A stretch of 64,000 nt of DNA. It comes from an uncultured Aquimarina sp. (GTDB lineage: Bacteria; Bacteroidota; Bacteroidia; Flavobacteriales; Flavobacteriaceae). The DNA is taken from positions 286,082 to 350,081 of the forward strand of contig CANMLU010000005.1 in assembly GCA_947498815.1 (NCBI GenBank), written 5' to 3'. Under the pieces are notes generated by a model. That model saw nothing but the letters and a program-made list of their open reading frames with translations. It was not told the origin of the DNA and searched no databases. This document shows, piece after piece, positions 41,696 to 51,491 of the stretch; within the stretch, counting starts at the first letter, position 1, and each line of letters starts with the position of its first letter. The position numbers were made by a program, and so were the translations under genes.

Positions 41696-42307
41696 ATGAG
41701 TCTATTTAGAAGATTATTTTCCTCAAAATCTAAATCAGACCAGAAGAGTAAGGAACGCCACATAGAAGACCGCAGTAAGTATATGCCAGAAATTAATCTG
41801 CCGATTGATGAAAGCTTTATGATTAATTTTAAAAGAAATGGAGGTAAATTTCTTTACTGCGATACTGATGAGGAAGTTTCAGATTCTTTTGACCAAATTC
41901 TCTTGGAAAACGATTGGTATGAAAAAGACGTTTGTTCTTTTGACATAGGCCTTGAGCATAAGTTCTCTGGCTTTAATTTAAATTTCGTAAAAAACTCTAC
42001 GGCATCTTTCTTTTTTGCTACTTGTGAATATCTAGTAGCAGATAGTGGTGCAATATTAGTCTCTTCAAACCAACTTAGAGGAAAAAAACTCACCGAATTA
42101 CCTGACAACTTTGTGATACTAGCCGCTACAAGTCAATTAGTTAAAAACATAGGAGAAGGATTAAAAGGAATTAAAAACAAAAATAAAAATACTATTCCTT
42201 CCAACATAACCACAATAAAAGATTTCGAACCTCAAAAAGAAAAGGATTTCTTAAGTTACGGAAGTAGTTCAAAAAATCTATATTTGCTGCTGCTGGAAGA
42301 TTTATAA
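41696..42307 (+). CDS. LUD-domain protein (LutC/YkgG-like)
   Basis: 203 residues. The C-terminal half has the LUD domain core (ATCEYLVADSGAILVSS and LPDNFVILAATSQLVKNIGEG). In lactate utilisation LutC belongs to an iron-sulfur lactate oxidation complex, but no lutA/lutB is near, and this stand-alone type between ftsH and cdsA is a conserved flavobacterial arrangement (family knowledge). The N-terminus is basic and unordered (SLFRRLFSSKSKSDQKSK). Function here is unknown. cdsA starts one base after its stop. Confidence 0.85.
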   Translation: MSLFRRLFSSKSKSDQKSKERHIEDRSKYMPEINLPIDESFMINFKRNGGKFLYCDTDEEVSDSFDQILLENDWYEKDVCSFDIGLEHKFSGFNLNFVKNSTASFFFATCEYLVADSGAILVSSNQLRGKKLTELPDNFVILAATSQLVKNIGEGLKGIKNKNKNTIPSNITTIKDFEPQKEKDFLSYGSSSKNLYLLLLEDL

Positions 42308-42308
42308 T

Positions 42309-43112
42309 ATGAAAGAACTGCTTACAAGGTCTTTATCGGGGTTTTTATACGGATCAATACTACTTGCATCAATTTTTATTTCTAAATATACCTTTATTGG
42401 AATATTTGTGATTTTTGGTATGATTTCTATTTATGAGTTCCAAAAGTTAATCCACCTTAATAACAAAAGGTTATATGTGATTTTTATTGTGGTTTTGGCA
42501 CTTCTCAATGTCTTTCAAGATATATTATATCTTACAATACCTGTTTTGGTTTTGACCATCATTACAGAATTGTTTTTGGTAAAAGATTTAGTTACGATTC
42601 GTATCATACCCATGTTCGAGCGGCGAAAATATCGGACCAGCATTTTTTATCTGATCACTTGTATTGTATTCTTAACCATGGTACCCAATTACAGTGGAAA
42701 CTATCAACCTCTCATTATAGCGGGGGCATTTTTGATTACCTGGACCAACGATACATTTGCATATCTAGTTGGTAAGAACTTCGGAAAACACAAACTTTTA
42801 GAAAGAATATCTCCAAAAAAAACTATTGAAGGTTTTATAGGCGGTTTTCTTTTCTCTATACTAGCTGGCTACCTTATTGCGTTATTCTCACACACCTTAT
42901 CTGTAAACATTTGGTTGATTATAAGCATAATTATGAGTATTTTTGGTACGCTAGGAGACTTAATACAGTCAAAATTCAAAAGACAGGCAGGTGTTAAGGA
43001 CAGTGGCACCATAATGCCCGGACATGGTGGTATTTATGACCGATTAGACAGTGTCATATTTGCAAGCCCGTTTTTATATGCATTTTTACAAATTTTGAAG
43101 TATGTTTCATAA
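42309..43112 (+). CDS. cdsA: Phosphatidate cytidylyltransferase
   Basis: Makes CDP-diacylglycerol from phosphatidate and CTP, the branch point to phosphatidylethanolamine. 267 residues with about seven membrane helices. The CDS signature is near the C-terminus: VKDSGTIMPGHGGIYDRLDS, including the conserved Asp residues. The upstream gene ends one base before, and psd overlaps by 11 bases, so synthesis is tightly coupled with the next enzyme of the phospholipid pathway. Confidence 0.95.
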   Translation: MKELLTRSLSGFLYGSILLASIFISKYTFIGIFVIFGMISIYEFQKLIHLNNKRLYVIFIVVLALLNVFQDILYLTIPVLVLTIITELFLVKDLVTIRIIPMFERRKYRTSIFYLITCIVFLTMVPNYSGNYQPLIIAGAFLITWTNDTFAYLVGKNFGKHKLLERISPKKTIEGFIGGFLFSILAGYLIALFSHTLSVNIWLIISIIMSIFGTLGDLIQSKFKRQAGVKDSGTIMPGHGGIYDRLDSVIFASPFLYAFLQILKYVS

Positions 43113-43749
43113 AGAAGGATATAAAATAATATCAGTTGCGTTAGTACTATTTTTAGGAATTAATGTTGCTTCCTACGTAGCCTTTCAAATTAAGGAATGG
43201 CAAATAGCAATATTCGTTGTTTCATTAGCATTTCTAATTCTAATTTTACAATTTTTTAGAAACCCGAAAAGAAATACTACAATAAATGATAAAACAGTGG
43301 TTGCCCCCGTTGATGGAAAGGTCGTAGTAATTGAAGAAGTGTTTGAAAAAGAGCATTTTGGTGATAAAAGATTACAGGTTTCGATTTTTATGTCTCCTAT
43401 TAACGTGCATGTAACTAGGCACCCGATTAACGGAGAAGTAGTTTTTAGCAAATATCATCCTGGAAAATACCTGGTTGCATGGCACCCTAAAGCTTCCGAG
43501 GAAAACGAAAGGACAACAGTAGTAGTCAAAAATAATATTGTAGAAGTACTATATAGACAGATAGCAGGAGCGTTGGCCAAAAGAATTGTAAACTATGCCA
43601 CCCAGGGAGAAAAAGTAGTACAAGGTTCGGATAGCGGATTCATTAAATTCGGCTCTAGAGTAGATGTATATTTACCTATTGGAACTGAAGTAAGTGTTAC
43701 TTTAAATCAAAAAGTCAAAGGTGGAGAAAGTGTTATTGCCACATTATAA
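43102..43749 (+). CDS. psd: Phosphatidylserine decarboxylase, short (archaetidylserine-type) form
   Basis: Turns phosphatidylserine into phosphatidylethanolamine. 215 residues, the short class; two N-terminal membrane helices, then VVAPVDGKVV and FMSPINVHVTRHPINGEV with active-site His residues. The self-cleavage site that makes the pyruvoyl group is the Gly-Ser in FIKFGSRVDVYLP near the C-terminus. It overlaps cdsA by 11 bases. The intervening enzyme, phosphatidylserine synthase, is not in this window. Confidence 0.95.
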   Translation: MFHKEGYKIISVALVLFLGINVASYVAFQIKEWQIAIFVVSLAFLILILQFFRNPKRNTTINDKTVVAPVDGKVVVIEEVFEKEHFGDKRLQVSIFMSPINVHVTRHPINGEVVFSKYHPGKYLVAWHPKASEENERTTVVVKNNIVEVLYRQIAGALAKRIVNYATQGEKVVQGSDSGFIKFGSRVDVYLPIGTEVSVTLNQKVKGGESVIATL

Positions 43750-43856
43750 ACGAAAAAGTATTAAAAAAAGTTCCCACGCTTCAGTGGGGGGATTGGTTCA
43801 ACAAATCTTTTGAATATCTTCTTCTTTAAAGAATATTTAAAAATAGTTTCACTAAC

Positions 43857-44123
43857 ATGACCGAGGAAGAATTAAATATTGCTTTCGACAAAGCGTATGA
43901 ACGCGCCTGTAATACAAAATTACAGTTGCCACCAGATGTTATGCTTCATTTTTATGCTCATTACAAGCAGGCAACTCATGCAGACGGATTTTATACCCCA
44001 TCGGGAAATAGTGAACTTAGAAATGCATTTAAATTAAACGCCTTATTTCAAGTAAAAAACCTATCTCAAAAAGAAGCAAAACTTAAATATATAGAACTTG
44101 TTAATAAGCACATTACAGATTAA
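43857..44123 (+). CDS. Acyl-CoA-binding protein
   Basis: 88 residues of the four-helix ACBP fold: FDKAYERACN at the start, PPDVMLHFYAHYKQATHADG with the Tyr/Lys ligand-binding region, then LNALFQVKNLSQKEAKLKYIELV. ACBPs bind long-chain acyl-CoA and are common in eukaryotes but found in only some bacterial groups, including Flavobacteriia. It is placed right after cdsA-psd, which fits a role in lipid supply. A strong terminator follows. Confidence 0.9.
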   Translation: MTEEELNIAFDKAYERACNTKLQLPPDVMLHFYAHYKQATHADGFYTPSGNSELRNAFKLNALFQVKNLSQKEAKLKYIELVNKHITD

Positions 44124-44156
44124 AAAAAGCTTTAGACAGCATCTAAAGCTTTTTTT
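44122..44156. terminator. Bidirectional terminator between ACBP and valS
   Basis: AAAAAAAGCTTTAGA (44122-44136) and its exact reverse complement (44142-44156) form a 15-pair stem with a 5-base loop, with T-runs for both the plus-strand ACBP gene and the minus-strand valS gene. Confidence 0.93.
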
Positions 44157-44177
44157 ATAGTACTATTTCTTCTTTGC

Positions 44178-46808
44178 TTATTGTAAACTTGCCAAACTTG
44201 ACTTTAACGTTGCAATTTTTGCTTCGGCATCTGCCTCTTTCTTTTTTTCGTTAGCAATAACCTGATCTGGAGCATTATTTACAAAACGTTCATTTTGTAG
44301 CTTCTTCTGAACTGATTTCAAAAAACCTTGAGTATATGTTAACTCCTCGGTAAGTTTTTTAATTTCATCCTCAACATTAATGGCACCCGAAATCGGAATA
44401 AAATATTCATTTGATTTCACTCTAAATGAAAGTGCTCCATCAACTTTTTCGTCAACATAGTTCAATGATTCAAGGTTTCCAAGCTTGCTTATAACCGAAT
44501 CAAAAGTAGTCGTTAGTTTTTCACTATTCAACACAGACAATGTGATAGTTTCTTTAAAAGAAATATTTTTTTCCTTACGTATTGTTCTGATACCAGAAAC
44601 CACTTCGGCTGCTACATCGAAGTCCTTAATCAAATTCTCATTAATTGGTTCGGGTTTTGGCCAAGTAGCCACAATTAGAGCCTCTTCGATAGATCTATCT
44701 GTAATTTGCTGCCATATTTCCTCAGAAATAAAAGGAGCAAATGGATGTAAAATTTTCAAATTATCTTCTAGGATTGCTATCGCTTCTTGATATGTTTTAG
44801 CATCTATTGGGCTTCCATATGAAGGCTTTATCATCTCCAACAACCAACTACAGAAATCATCCCATATTAATTTGTAGGTTGTCATTAATGCATCACTTAT
44901 TCGGTACTTTGAATAACTATCCTCCAGTTCTAATAATGCTTCCTGAAACCTGGATTTATACCAGGCCACAGCTATGGTCGATGACTCAGGTTGTTCTATT
45001 GAAGAATCCACCTCCCAACCTTTAATAAGTCTAAAGGCATTCCATATTTTGTTCACAAATCCACTACCTTGCTTACATAAATCCTCATCAAACATCAAAT
45101 CATTACCCGCCGGAGCACTTAACAAAAGTCCAACTCGTACTCCATCTGCACCAAATTGATCTATCAATGCCAAGGCATCTGGCGAATTACCAAGTTGTTT
45201 TGACATTTTTCGTCTTTGTTTATCACGAACAATACCCGTAAAATAAACATTAGAAAATGGCTTTTCTCCTCTATAATGATAGCCCGCAACGATCATTCGA
45301 GCCACCCAGAAAAATATAATATCTGGTCCTGTAACCAAATCATTGGTAGGATAGTAGTAATTGATTTCTTTATTATCGGGTTCCAAAACACCGTTAAAAA
45401 CGCTCATTGGCCATAACCATGAAGAAAACCATGTATCTAAAGCATCTGGATCCTGAGTTAAATCATTATCCGTCAAAGCATCATTTTTGGTTTTTTCTTT
45501 TGCTAATTTCAATGCCTTAGTTCTATTCTCGGCAACCACAAAATCTTCTTTACCATCTCCATAAAAATAAGCTGGAATTTGATGTCCCCACCATAATTGA
45601 CGAGATATATTCCAATCTCTCACATTTTCCATCCAATGGCGATAGGTGTTTACAAATTTCTCGGGCACCAGGTGTACTTCTTTATCCAAAACGGCATCCA
45701 AAGCGGGTTTTGCAAGCCCTTCCATCTTCAAAAACCACTGATCACTCAATTTTGGCTCTATAACGGCTTTAGTTCGCTCACTAGTACCTACTTTATTTAG
45801 ATGAGTTTCAGTTTTTTCCAATGCACCTATTAATTCGAGTTCTTTGATAATCTCTTTTCGAACTACAAAACGATCTTTTCCTTCATAATGCAGACCAAAA
45901 GAATTTAATGTAGCATCATCATTAAAGATATCTATAACATCAAGCTTATGTTTATCTCCCAACATCTTATCATTAGGATCATGAGCAGGGGTTACCTTAA
46001 GACATCCGGTACCAAACTCCATATCCACGTATTCATCCTCGATAATAGGAATAGCGCGATTCGCTATCGGAACAATCACCTTTTTTCCTTTAAGATGTGC
46101 GAACCTTTCATCCTTGGGGTTGATACAAATTGCTGTATCCCCCATAATAGTTTCGGGCCGTGTTGTAGCAATAGTTAATGTTGAGTCAGAATCTTCTATT
46201 TTATATTGCAAATAGTATAAGTTACCTTGTTTTTCTTCATAAATCACTTCTTCATCAGACAACGTCGTTTTTGCTTGAGGATCCCAATTAATCATTCTAT
46301 ACCCTCTATATATAAGTCCTTTATTATATAAATCAACAAAAACCTTAATCACAGAAGCCGATAAATTATCATCCATGGTAAATGCTGTACGGTCCCAATC
46401 ACAAGAAGCTCCTAATTTCTTAAGCTGTTCGAGAATAATACCTCCATGCTTATGGGTCCATTCCCAGGCATGCTCAAGGAACTGTTCACGAGTAAGATCA
46501 TTTTTATCAATTCCGTCTTGCTTTAACTTGGCAACAACTTTGGCTTCGGTAGCAATTGAGGCATGATCGGTACCTGGCACCCAACAGGCATTATATCCTT
46601 TAAGTCGAGCTCTACGGATCAATACGTCTTGTATTGTATTGTTAAGCATATGCCCCATATGCAATACTCCTGTTACATTAGGAGGTGGAATTACTATCGT
46701 ATACGCTTCGCGTTCATCTACTTCCGAATGAAAATAATTATTCTTCATCCAGTAGCTATACCACTTCTCTTCTACTGATTTTGCATCATATTTTGTAGCT
46801 AAAGACAT
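44178..46808 (-). CDS. valS: Valyl-tRNA synthetase
   Basis: Charges tRNA-Val. About 876 residues from the chosen ATG at 46808 ([19 protein letters not shown]), the normal start; an ATG 33 bases upstream would add 11 unrelated residues. Class I motifs: [17 protein letters not shown] (HMGH as the HIGH motif) and KMSKQLGNS (KMSKS motif), with an editing domain between ([12 protein letters not shown]), tRNA-binding anticodon domain and C-terminal coiled coil ([13 protein letters not shown]). Length is normal for the family. A TACTTTTG box lies upstream. Confidence 0.97.
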   Translation of the reverse strand: MSLATKYDAKSVEEKWYSYWMKNNYFHSEVDEREAYTIVIPPPNVTGVLHMGHMLNNTIQDVLIRRARLKGYNACWVPGTDHASIATEAKVVAKLKQDGIDKNDLTREQFLEHAWEWTHKHGGIILEQLKKLGASCDWDRTAFTMDDNLSASVIKVFVDLYNKGLIYRGYRMINWDPQAKTTLSDEEVIYEEKQGNLYYLQYKIEDSDSTLTIATTRPETIMGDTAICINPKDERFAHLKGKKVIVPIANRAIPIIEDEYVDMEFGTGCLKVTPAHDPNDKMLGDKHKLDVIDIFNDDATLNSFGLHYEGKDRFVVRKEIIKELELIGALEKTETHLNKVGTSERTKAVIEPKLSDQWFLKMEGLAKPALDAVLDKEVHLVPEKFVNTYRHWMENVRDWNISRQLWWGHQIPAYFYGDGKEDFVVAENRTKALKLAKEKTKNDALTDNDLTQDPDALDTWFSSWLWPMSVFNGVLEPDNKEINYYYPTNDLVTGPDIIFFWVARMIVAGYHYRGEKPFSNVYFTGIVRDKQRRKMSKQLGNSPDALALIDQFGADGVRVGLLLSAPAGNDLMFDEDLCKQGSGFVNKIWNAFRLIKGWEVDSSIEQPESSTIAVAWYKSRFQEALLELEDSYSKYRISDALMTTYKLIWDDFCSWLLEMIKPSYGSPIDAKTYQEAIAILEDNLKILHPFAPFISEEIWQQITDRSIEEALIVATWPKPEPINENLIKDFDVAAEVVSGIRTIRKEKNISFKETITLSVLNSEKLTTTFDSVISKLGNLESLNYVDEKVDGALSFRVKSNEYFIPISGAINVEDEIKKLTEELTYTQGFLKSVQKKLQNERFVNNAPDQVIANEKKKEADAEAKIATLKSSLASLQ

Positions 46809-46838
46809 ACTTTGGTCCGATTTTTGGTTTTTGAAGTG

Positions 46839-46846
46839 CAAAAGTA
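46839..46846 (-). promoter_or_regulatory. -7 box of valS
   Basis: The minus strand reads TACTTTTG, an exact TAnnTTTG match 31 bases before the ATG at 46808. No TTG at the ideal spacing. Confidence 0.5.
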
Positions 46847-46883
46847 ATTATTATATCCGACAACTTGAAAGTCTTTCGTGATT

Positions 46884-46913
46884 TTGAAGTTGAATAAAAA
46901 GTAAGTACTTTTA
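46884..46913 (+). promoter_or_regulatory. Promoter of the DUF1573 gene
   Basis: TTG (46884-46886), 19 bases, TACTTTTA (46906-46913). Spacing is ideal and the -7 box has one mismatch at its last base. It lies 21 bases before the ATG. Confidence 0.6.
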
Positions 46914-46934
46914 CCCACAACAAAAACCTACATT

Positions 46935-47333
46935 ATGAAAAAAGTGATGATAATTTTATTTCTTGGATTTCTTGGCACAACGCTAAATGCTCAAGACACT
47001 CAAGCAAAAATAGAATTTAAAACTGAAGTTATAGATTATGGTGAGATTGCCAAAGGTAGTGATGGTGTTCGCCAATTTGAATTTACAAACACAGGGGATG
47101 CACCTTTGATTATTTCAAGAGTATATTCTAGCTGTGGATGTACAATTCCGAAAAAACCGGAAAAACCAGTTGCTCCAGGAGAAACAGGAGTTATTGAAGT
47201 AAAATATGATACCAAAAGAGTTGGACCTATTCGTAAGACGATCACAGTATATTCTAATGCTGTAGAATCAACAAAGGCGATAAAAATAAAAGGTACAGTT
47301 CTTGACCAAAGTGTTTTAGAAAAGAAAAACTAA
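46935..47333 (+). CDS. Exported DUF1573 protein
   Basis: 132 residues with a signal peptide ending near TTLNAQD. The rest is one immunoglobulin-like DUF1573 domain: FKTEVIDYGEIAKGSDGVRQ, FTNTGDAPLIIS, SSCGCTIPKKPEKP (the conserved paired Cys) and GVIEVKYDTKRVGPIRKT. The domain is frequent in Bacteroidota periplasmic proteins of unknown role. It has its own promoter upstream and a perfect terminator after the stop, so it is a single-gene unit. Confidence 0.92.
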   Translation: MKKVMIILFLGFLGTTLNAQDTQAKIEFKTEVIDYGEIAKGSDGVRQFEFTNTGDAPLIISRVYSSCGCTIPKKPEKPVAPGETGVIEVKYDTKRVGPIRKTITVYSNAVESTKAIKIKGTVLDQSVLEKKN

Positions 47334-47352
47334 GACTTTTAAAACATTATAT

Positions 47353-47388
47353 ACAAAAGGCTTTATAGAAATCTATAAAGCCTTTTGT
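47353..47388. terminator. Bidirectional terminator between DUF1573 and protease genes
   Basis: ACAAAAGGCTTTATAG (47353-47368) and CTATAAAGCCTTTTGT (47373-47388) form a perfect 16-pair stem with a 4-base loop, ending two bases before the stop codon of the converging protease gene. Confidence 0.92.
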
Positions 47389-47390
47389 AA

Positions 47391-48743
47391 TTAAATTACT
47401 TTCTTAAGATAGAATTCATATTTAATTACTACTCCTAGTCGTTCTATTTTTATTCTAATTTTTTTACCTTCTTCGGAATGAAATAAATCATTAATATCTG
47501 ATAACTTATAGACAAATGCATTTTTACCATTGATTGTTAAAATAGCATCCCCCTTCTTTAGGCCTATTTTATCTGCTGGTGAGCCCGGTCTTACATTGGA
47601 AATCTCATATTTAGGTCTTAGGATGTAGTTACTTAATAATTCAAAAGTTTTTTTGTTCATTACTCCATCTATCCCTATGTAAAACCTATCTTTTTCCACA
47701 TAATTCTTTGGTATTGTAAAACCAATGTGTTGGACTGTAAGTCCACTCATATTATAATTGAAAGGCTTATTAAAAAAACTATTTTTCTTAAAAGAAATTT
47801 TCTTATTTGTATAATCCACAATCAAGTTAAATCGCCTAAGGACATTACCCCCTATAGACCCTTGTCGCTCATCCAGAGATATACCTTGTAGATAAATTGA
47901 GTCTGGAAAAGCTGTTGTGACATTCTTCATTTTAAAATCACCTATGTGAAATTCTTCTATTTTGGTTCTTTGCCCATAGATATCTCCATTAAATCCTTTT
48001 CCCAAAAAATCCCTGAATGTATTATCGGGAACGATAATATTTTTCTTTTCATTTTCAAATAACCAAAGAGAAGATCCTGATCCAGAATCTAATAATAAAT
48101 TCAAATCAATCAACCCTTCAGCAGATTTATACTTGGCCGTTATAAAAGGTCTCTTATTTTGCCCTCTAAATTCGATATCGGTTACATAACAACCTTTACA
48201 TTTTTTATATGCATAAGATTTAGGATCACTTATCTTAATCACTTTTTGTGCATAATTAATATCGAAAACAAAGTCTTTAAAAAAATCATAGCCAATTATT
48301 CCATGTATTGGGAAACCCATTCTAGGTGAAAAATTAATTGATTCATCAAAAATTAAATACACCTTATGACTATTACTACTTGCTCTTCCTATTTTTAGTT
48401 GGTTATTCAGAGATTTGATAGCTTCTACAGGTTCGCCATCGCCTAATCCTCTTAAATAAATTTTAGAGGCATTTTTAAGTTCTAATGAACTTTTGTTATC
48501 TACACTAAAAATTATGGTAGACCCAACTCCTGTATCCAGAATAAAAGAAAGTTCAACTCCATTTACTATGACAGGTATTATAATAAGGTTATTGGCGAGT
48601 TTAAATTTGATTTTATCACTTTTGGCACTGAAAGGTAATCTAAAGCTTGATTGTCCAACAAGAGTAAAACTAAATAATAATAGTGATATCATTAAAACTT
48701 TACCTTTTAAAAAATGGCAAAAATCCACGGATAAAATCTTCAT
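47391..48743 (-). CDS. Bilobed retropepsin-like aspartyl protease with PDZ domain (copy 1)
   Basis: About 450 residues from the ATG at 48743, chosen because the paralog starts with the same sequence (KILS-DF-HFL); an upstream in-frame ATG adds nine residues. A signal peptide is followed by two aspartyl-protease-like lobes: FILDTGVGSTIIFS (first Asp-Thr-Gly) and LNLLLDSGSGSSLWLF (Asp-Ser-Gly). A C-terminal PDZ domain is present (RPGSPADKIGLKKGDAILTI). Both catalytic motifs are intact. It is exported and may process peptides outside the cytoplasm. It forms a tandem pair with the gene upstream at 48813-50192. Confidence 0.85.
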   Translation of the reverse strand: MKILSVDFCHFLKGKVLMISLLLFSFTLVGQSSFRLPFSAKSDKIKFKLANNLIIIPVIVNGVELSFILDTGVGSTIIFSVDNKSSLELKNASKIYLRGLGDGEPVEAIKSLNNQLKIGRASSNSHKVYLIFDESINFSPRMGFPIHGIIGYDFFKDFVFDINYAQKVIKISDPKSYAYKKCKGCYVTDIEFRGQNKRPFITAKYKSAEGLIDLNLLLDSGSGSSLWLFENEKKNIIVPDNTFRDFLGKGFNGDIYGQRTKIEEFHIGDFKMKNVTTAFPDSIYLQGISLDERQGSIGGNVLRRFNLIVDYTNKKISFKKNSFFNKPFNYNMSGLTVQHIGFTIPKNYVEKDRFYIGIDGVMNKKTFELLSNYILRPKYEISNVRPGSPADKIGLKKGDAILTINGKNAFVYKLSDINDLFHSEEGKKIRIKIERLGVVIKYEFYLKKVI

Positions 48744-48812
48744 ACTAATTAATATTTTTATACTAGCCATGCTAACTATTTAAGGTAAATCACTCCATAA
48801 AATCGTTCAAAA

Positions 48813-50192
48813 TCAAAACATTTCTTTTAATTGAAACACAATGGTCATTTGCACGCCCTGTCTTTGTATTTGCATTTTTATTTTTTTCCCATCTTTTGAA
48901 CTCAATAACTTATTAAGTTCAGAAATAGTTAAATCCTTTGCATATTTATCATTGACTTTTACGAGAAAATCTCCTTCTATTATACCCACCAGATCTGCCG
49001 GAGATCCAGGGCGTACTCTTCCAACCTCGTATTCATATTCATACTTTTTATCATTTAAACGTACTTCTTCATACAAATACCCTTCAAAATATGAATGACC
49101 GACTGCAGCTCCTTTACCAACAAGGATTTGATCTCTTATATCTTCCCTTTCATATTTATAGATTACCTCATTAATTTTGGTACATCTTAAAGAGATCCCA
49201 CTCATGTCGTAACTAAAAGGTAATGAAAAATACTTATTCTTTCTGAAAAACACTTTTTCATTAGAGTAATCAATAATTAAATCAAACCTTTTTAATAAAT
49301 CACCTCCAATAGAGCCTTGTCGTTCTTCCAGAGGGATGCCTTTAATATGATCTTCAAAAGGAAAGGAGGTAATTATCTCATTTATTACAAAATTTGCAAT
49401 ATGAAGTTTTTTAACTTTGCCCTTTTGCCCGTATATATTATTATTTAGACCACTACCCAAAAAATCTTCAAACGACCGATCTGGAATCTCAACATTTTTT
49501 CTTTGATTTGGATACAACCAAAAAGTTGAACTCGATCCCAAATCAAGCAAAAGGTTAACATCAACCCAACCATTTTTTGTTTCGTACTTTGCCGATATTA
49601 AAGGCTTCTTTTTATTTACAAAATGTAACTTGGCAATATCATATTTATGGCTAACTTTTTCTAAATAAATATCCGAAGTATTCAATTTAATAAACCGATT
49701 CGTATAGTTCACTTCTATTGCGAACTCTTTAAAAAGGTCATAACCAATAATCCCATCAATTTTAGACCCTACTCTGGAAGAAATACTTGTATACTTATTA
49801 GGAATTTGATATAAAACATGGTTTTTACTGAACGCCTGGCCTATTTCAATACTATTCCCTTCTGATTTTATGGCAGGTACAGATTCTCCATCACCCAAAC
49901 CTTTAAAATATACCAAAGATGGTTTATTGTTTTCGAGTAAACTCTCGTTTTCTCGATCAAAAACAATAGTATGATTAGCACCTGTATCAAGAATAAATGA
50001 CTGCTCGACTCCATTCACATATACAGGTATGATAATAAGATTATCGGCGAGCTCAAATTTGATTTTATCATTTTCTACTCCAGTAGGCAACGAGAAGTTT
50101 GATTGACCTAAAAGAGTGAAATTTAAAAATAGCAACACTATTAACACCTTACTATTAAGAAAATGATAAAAATCCAAGGATAAAATCTTCAT
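48813..50192 (-). CDS. Bilobed retropepsin-like aspartyl protease with PDZ domain (copy 2)
   Basis: 459 residues, closely parallel to copy 1 along its whole length: signal peptide, first lobe FILDTGANHTIVFD, second lobe VNLLLDLGSSSTFWLY, and a PDZ domain (GRVRPGSPADLVGIIEGDFL). The second lobe has Asp-Leu-Gly in place of Asp-Ser-Gly, which should weaken or change that catalytic loop, although the Asp is kept. A segment before the PDZ (about residues 345-400, VGKGAAVGHSYFEGYLYEE) is longer than in copy 1. The two genes lie in tandem 69 bases apart, most likely after a local duplication. Confidence 0.85.
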   Translation of the reverse strand: MKILSLDFYHFLNSKVLIVLLFLNFTLLGQSNFSLPTGVENDKIKFELADNLIIIPVYVNGVEQSFILDTGANHTIVFDRENESLLENNKPSLVYFKGLGDGESVPAIKSEGNSIEIGQAFSKNHVLYQIPNKYTSISSRVGSKIDGIIGYDLFKEFAIEVNYTNRFIKLNTSDIYLEKVSHKYDIAKLHFVNKKKPLISAKYETKNGWVDVNLLLDLGSSSTFWLYPNQRKNVEIPDRSFEDFLGSGLNNNIYGQKGKVKKLHIANFVINEIITSFPFEDHIKGIPLEERQGSIGGDLLKRFDLIIDYSNEKVFFRKNKYFSLPFSYDMSGISLRCTKINEVIYKYEREDIRDQILVGKGAAVGHSYFEGYLYEEVRLNDKKYEYEYEVGRVRPGSPADLVGIIEGDFLVKVNDKYAKDLTISELNKLLSSKDGKKIKMQIQRQGVQMTIVFQLKEMF

Positions 50193-50297
50193 TCCACTAA
50201 ATATAGAAAAATAGTTGAAAAATCATCCCAATAATGCATTAATTTCTTAAATATTTTAAGAAATTTACCCCTATTTCACTTTCTAAAATTAGATCAA

Positions 50298-51491
50298 ATG
50301 CCAATAGTATCACGTAAAGGTAAAGCTATGCCAGAATCACCAATTCGAAAATTGGTTCCTTTTGCAGAAAAAGCAGCAAAAGAAGGTAAGCATATATTTC
50401 ACCTTAATATCGGGCAACCCGACATTAAAACACCTGTTGAGGCTATGGAGGCTGTACGGAACCACAAATTAGATGTTCTTGCTTATAGCCATTCTGGTGG
50501 TTTTGAAAGTTTTAGAAAAAAATTGGCTGGTTATTATGCAAAACATGATATTACAATTTCTTCTGATGATATATTGATTACTACTGGAGGAAGTGAGGCT
50601 CTGATTTTCACCATGGGCAGCATAACCGATCCTGGAGATGAAATCATAGTACCCGAACCGTTTTATGCCAATTATTATAGTTTTTCTACACAATCTACGG
50701 TAAAAGTAGTTCCCGTAATATCCAAATTGGAAACCGGATTTGCTTTACCTTCAATTAGTGAATTTGAAAAACTAATTACACCCAAAACCAAAGCTATTTT
50801 GATTTGTAACCCTGGCAATCCAACTGGATATTTGTACAGCAAAGAAGAAATAAAGGCTTTAGCCCAATTGGCGATCAAATATGACCTATTTCTTATTTCT
50901 GATGAAGTTTATCGGGAATTTGTTTACGATGGTTCAGAGCATTATTCTATTTTACAAGAAAAAGATCTGGATGACCATGCTATTGTTGTAGATTCTGTAT
51001 CAAAACGATACAGTATGTGTGGTGCTCGTATTGGATGTATGGTGAGTAAAAACAAAAGCGTAATGGAAACAGCTATGAAATTTGCGCAGGCCAGATTAAG
51101 CCCTCCTACCCTGGCACAGATAGCAAGTGAAGCCGCCTTGGAAGCTCCAGAGTCATACTATATAGATACGGTTGCAAAATATAAATCCCGAAGGAATACT
51201 TTGGTGTCTGGACTTAAAGAAATTCCAGGAGTAAAAGTAGGTCTGCCAAAAGGAGCTTTTTACTGTATTGTAGAATTACCCGTTAAAGATGCAGATCATT
51301 TTGCAGAATGGTTGTTAGATAAGTTTGATTTAAACAAACAAACAGTTATGTTAGCACCGGCTTCCGGTTTTTACTCAAGCCCTAATGAAGGAAAAAACCA
51401 AGTGCGCATAGCATATGTACTTAACCGAAGAGATCTTAAAACTGCTGTTAACATATTGCAAGTCGCTCTTGAAAAATATAATGATCAATGA
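50298..51491 (+). CDS. PLP-dependent aminotransferase (aspartate aminotransferase-like, class I)
   Basis: 397 residues of fold type I. Visible features: LNIGQPDIKTP near the start, TTGGSEALIFTMG, CNPGNPTGYLYS, ISDEVYREFVYDG and the PLP lysine in VDSVSKRYSMCGARIG (about residue 235); a C-terminal Arg in VRIAYVLNR binds the substrate carboxylate. It belongs to the AspC/AspB-like subgroup; the amino acid specificity is not certain. Its stop overlaps the murB start (ATGA), so both are co-translated. Confidence 0.9.
   Translation: MPIVSRKGKAMPESPIRKLVPFAEKAAKEGKHIFHLNIGQPDIKTPVEAMEAVRNHKLDVLAYSHSGGFESFRKKLAGYYAKHDITISSDDILITTGGSEALIFTMGSITDPGDEIIVPEPFYANYYSFSTQSTVKVVPVISKLETGFALPSISEFEKLITPKTKAILICNPGNPTGYLYSKEEIKALAQLAIKYDLFLISDEVYREFVYDGSEHYSILQEKDLDDHAIVVDSVSKRYSMCGARIGCMVSKNKSVMETAMKFAQARLSPPTLAQIASEAALEAPESYYIDTVAKYKSRRNTLVSGLKEIPGVKVGLPKGAFYCIVELPVKDADHFAEWLLDKFDLNKQTVMLAPASGFYSSPNEGKNQVRIAYVLNRRDLKTAVNILQVALEKYNDQ

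Noticed and set aside
46809-46841. Upstream ATG of valS at 46841
   Set aside because: The added 11 residues do not match the family, and a promoter-like box lies just upstream; the ATG at 46808 fits better.
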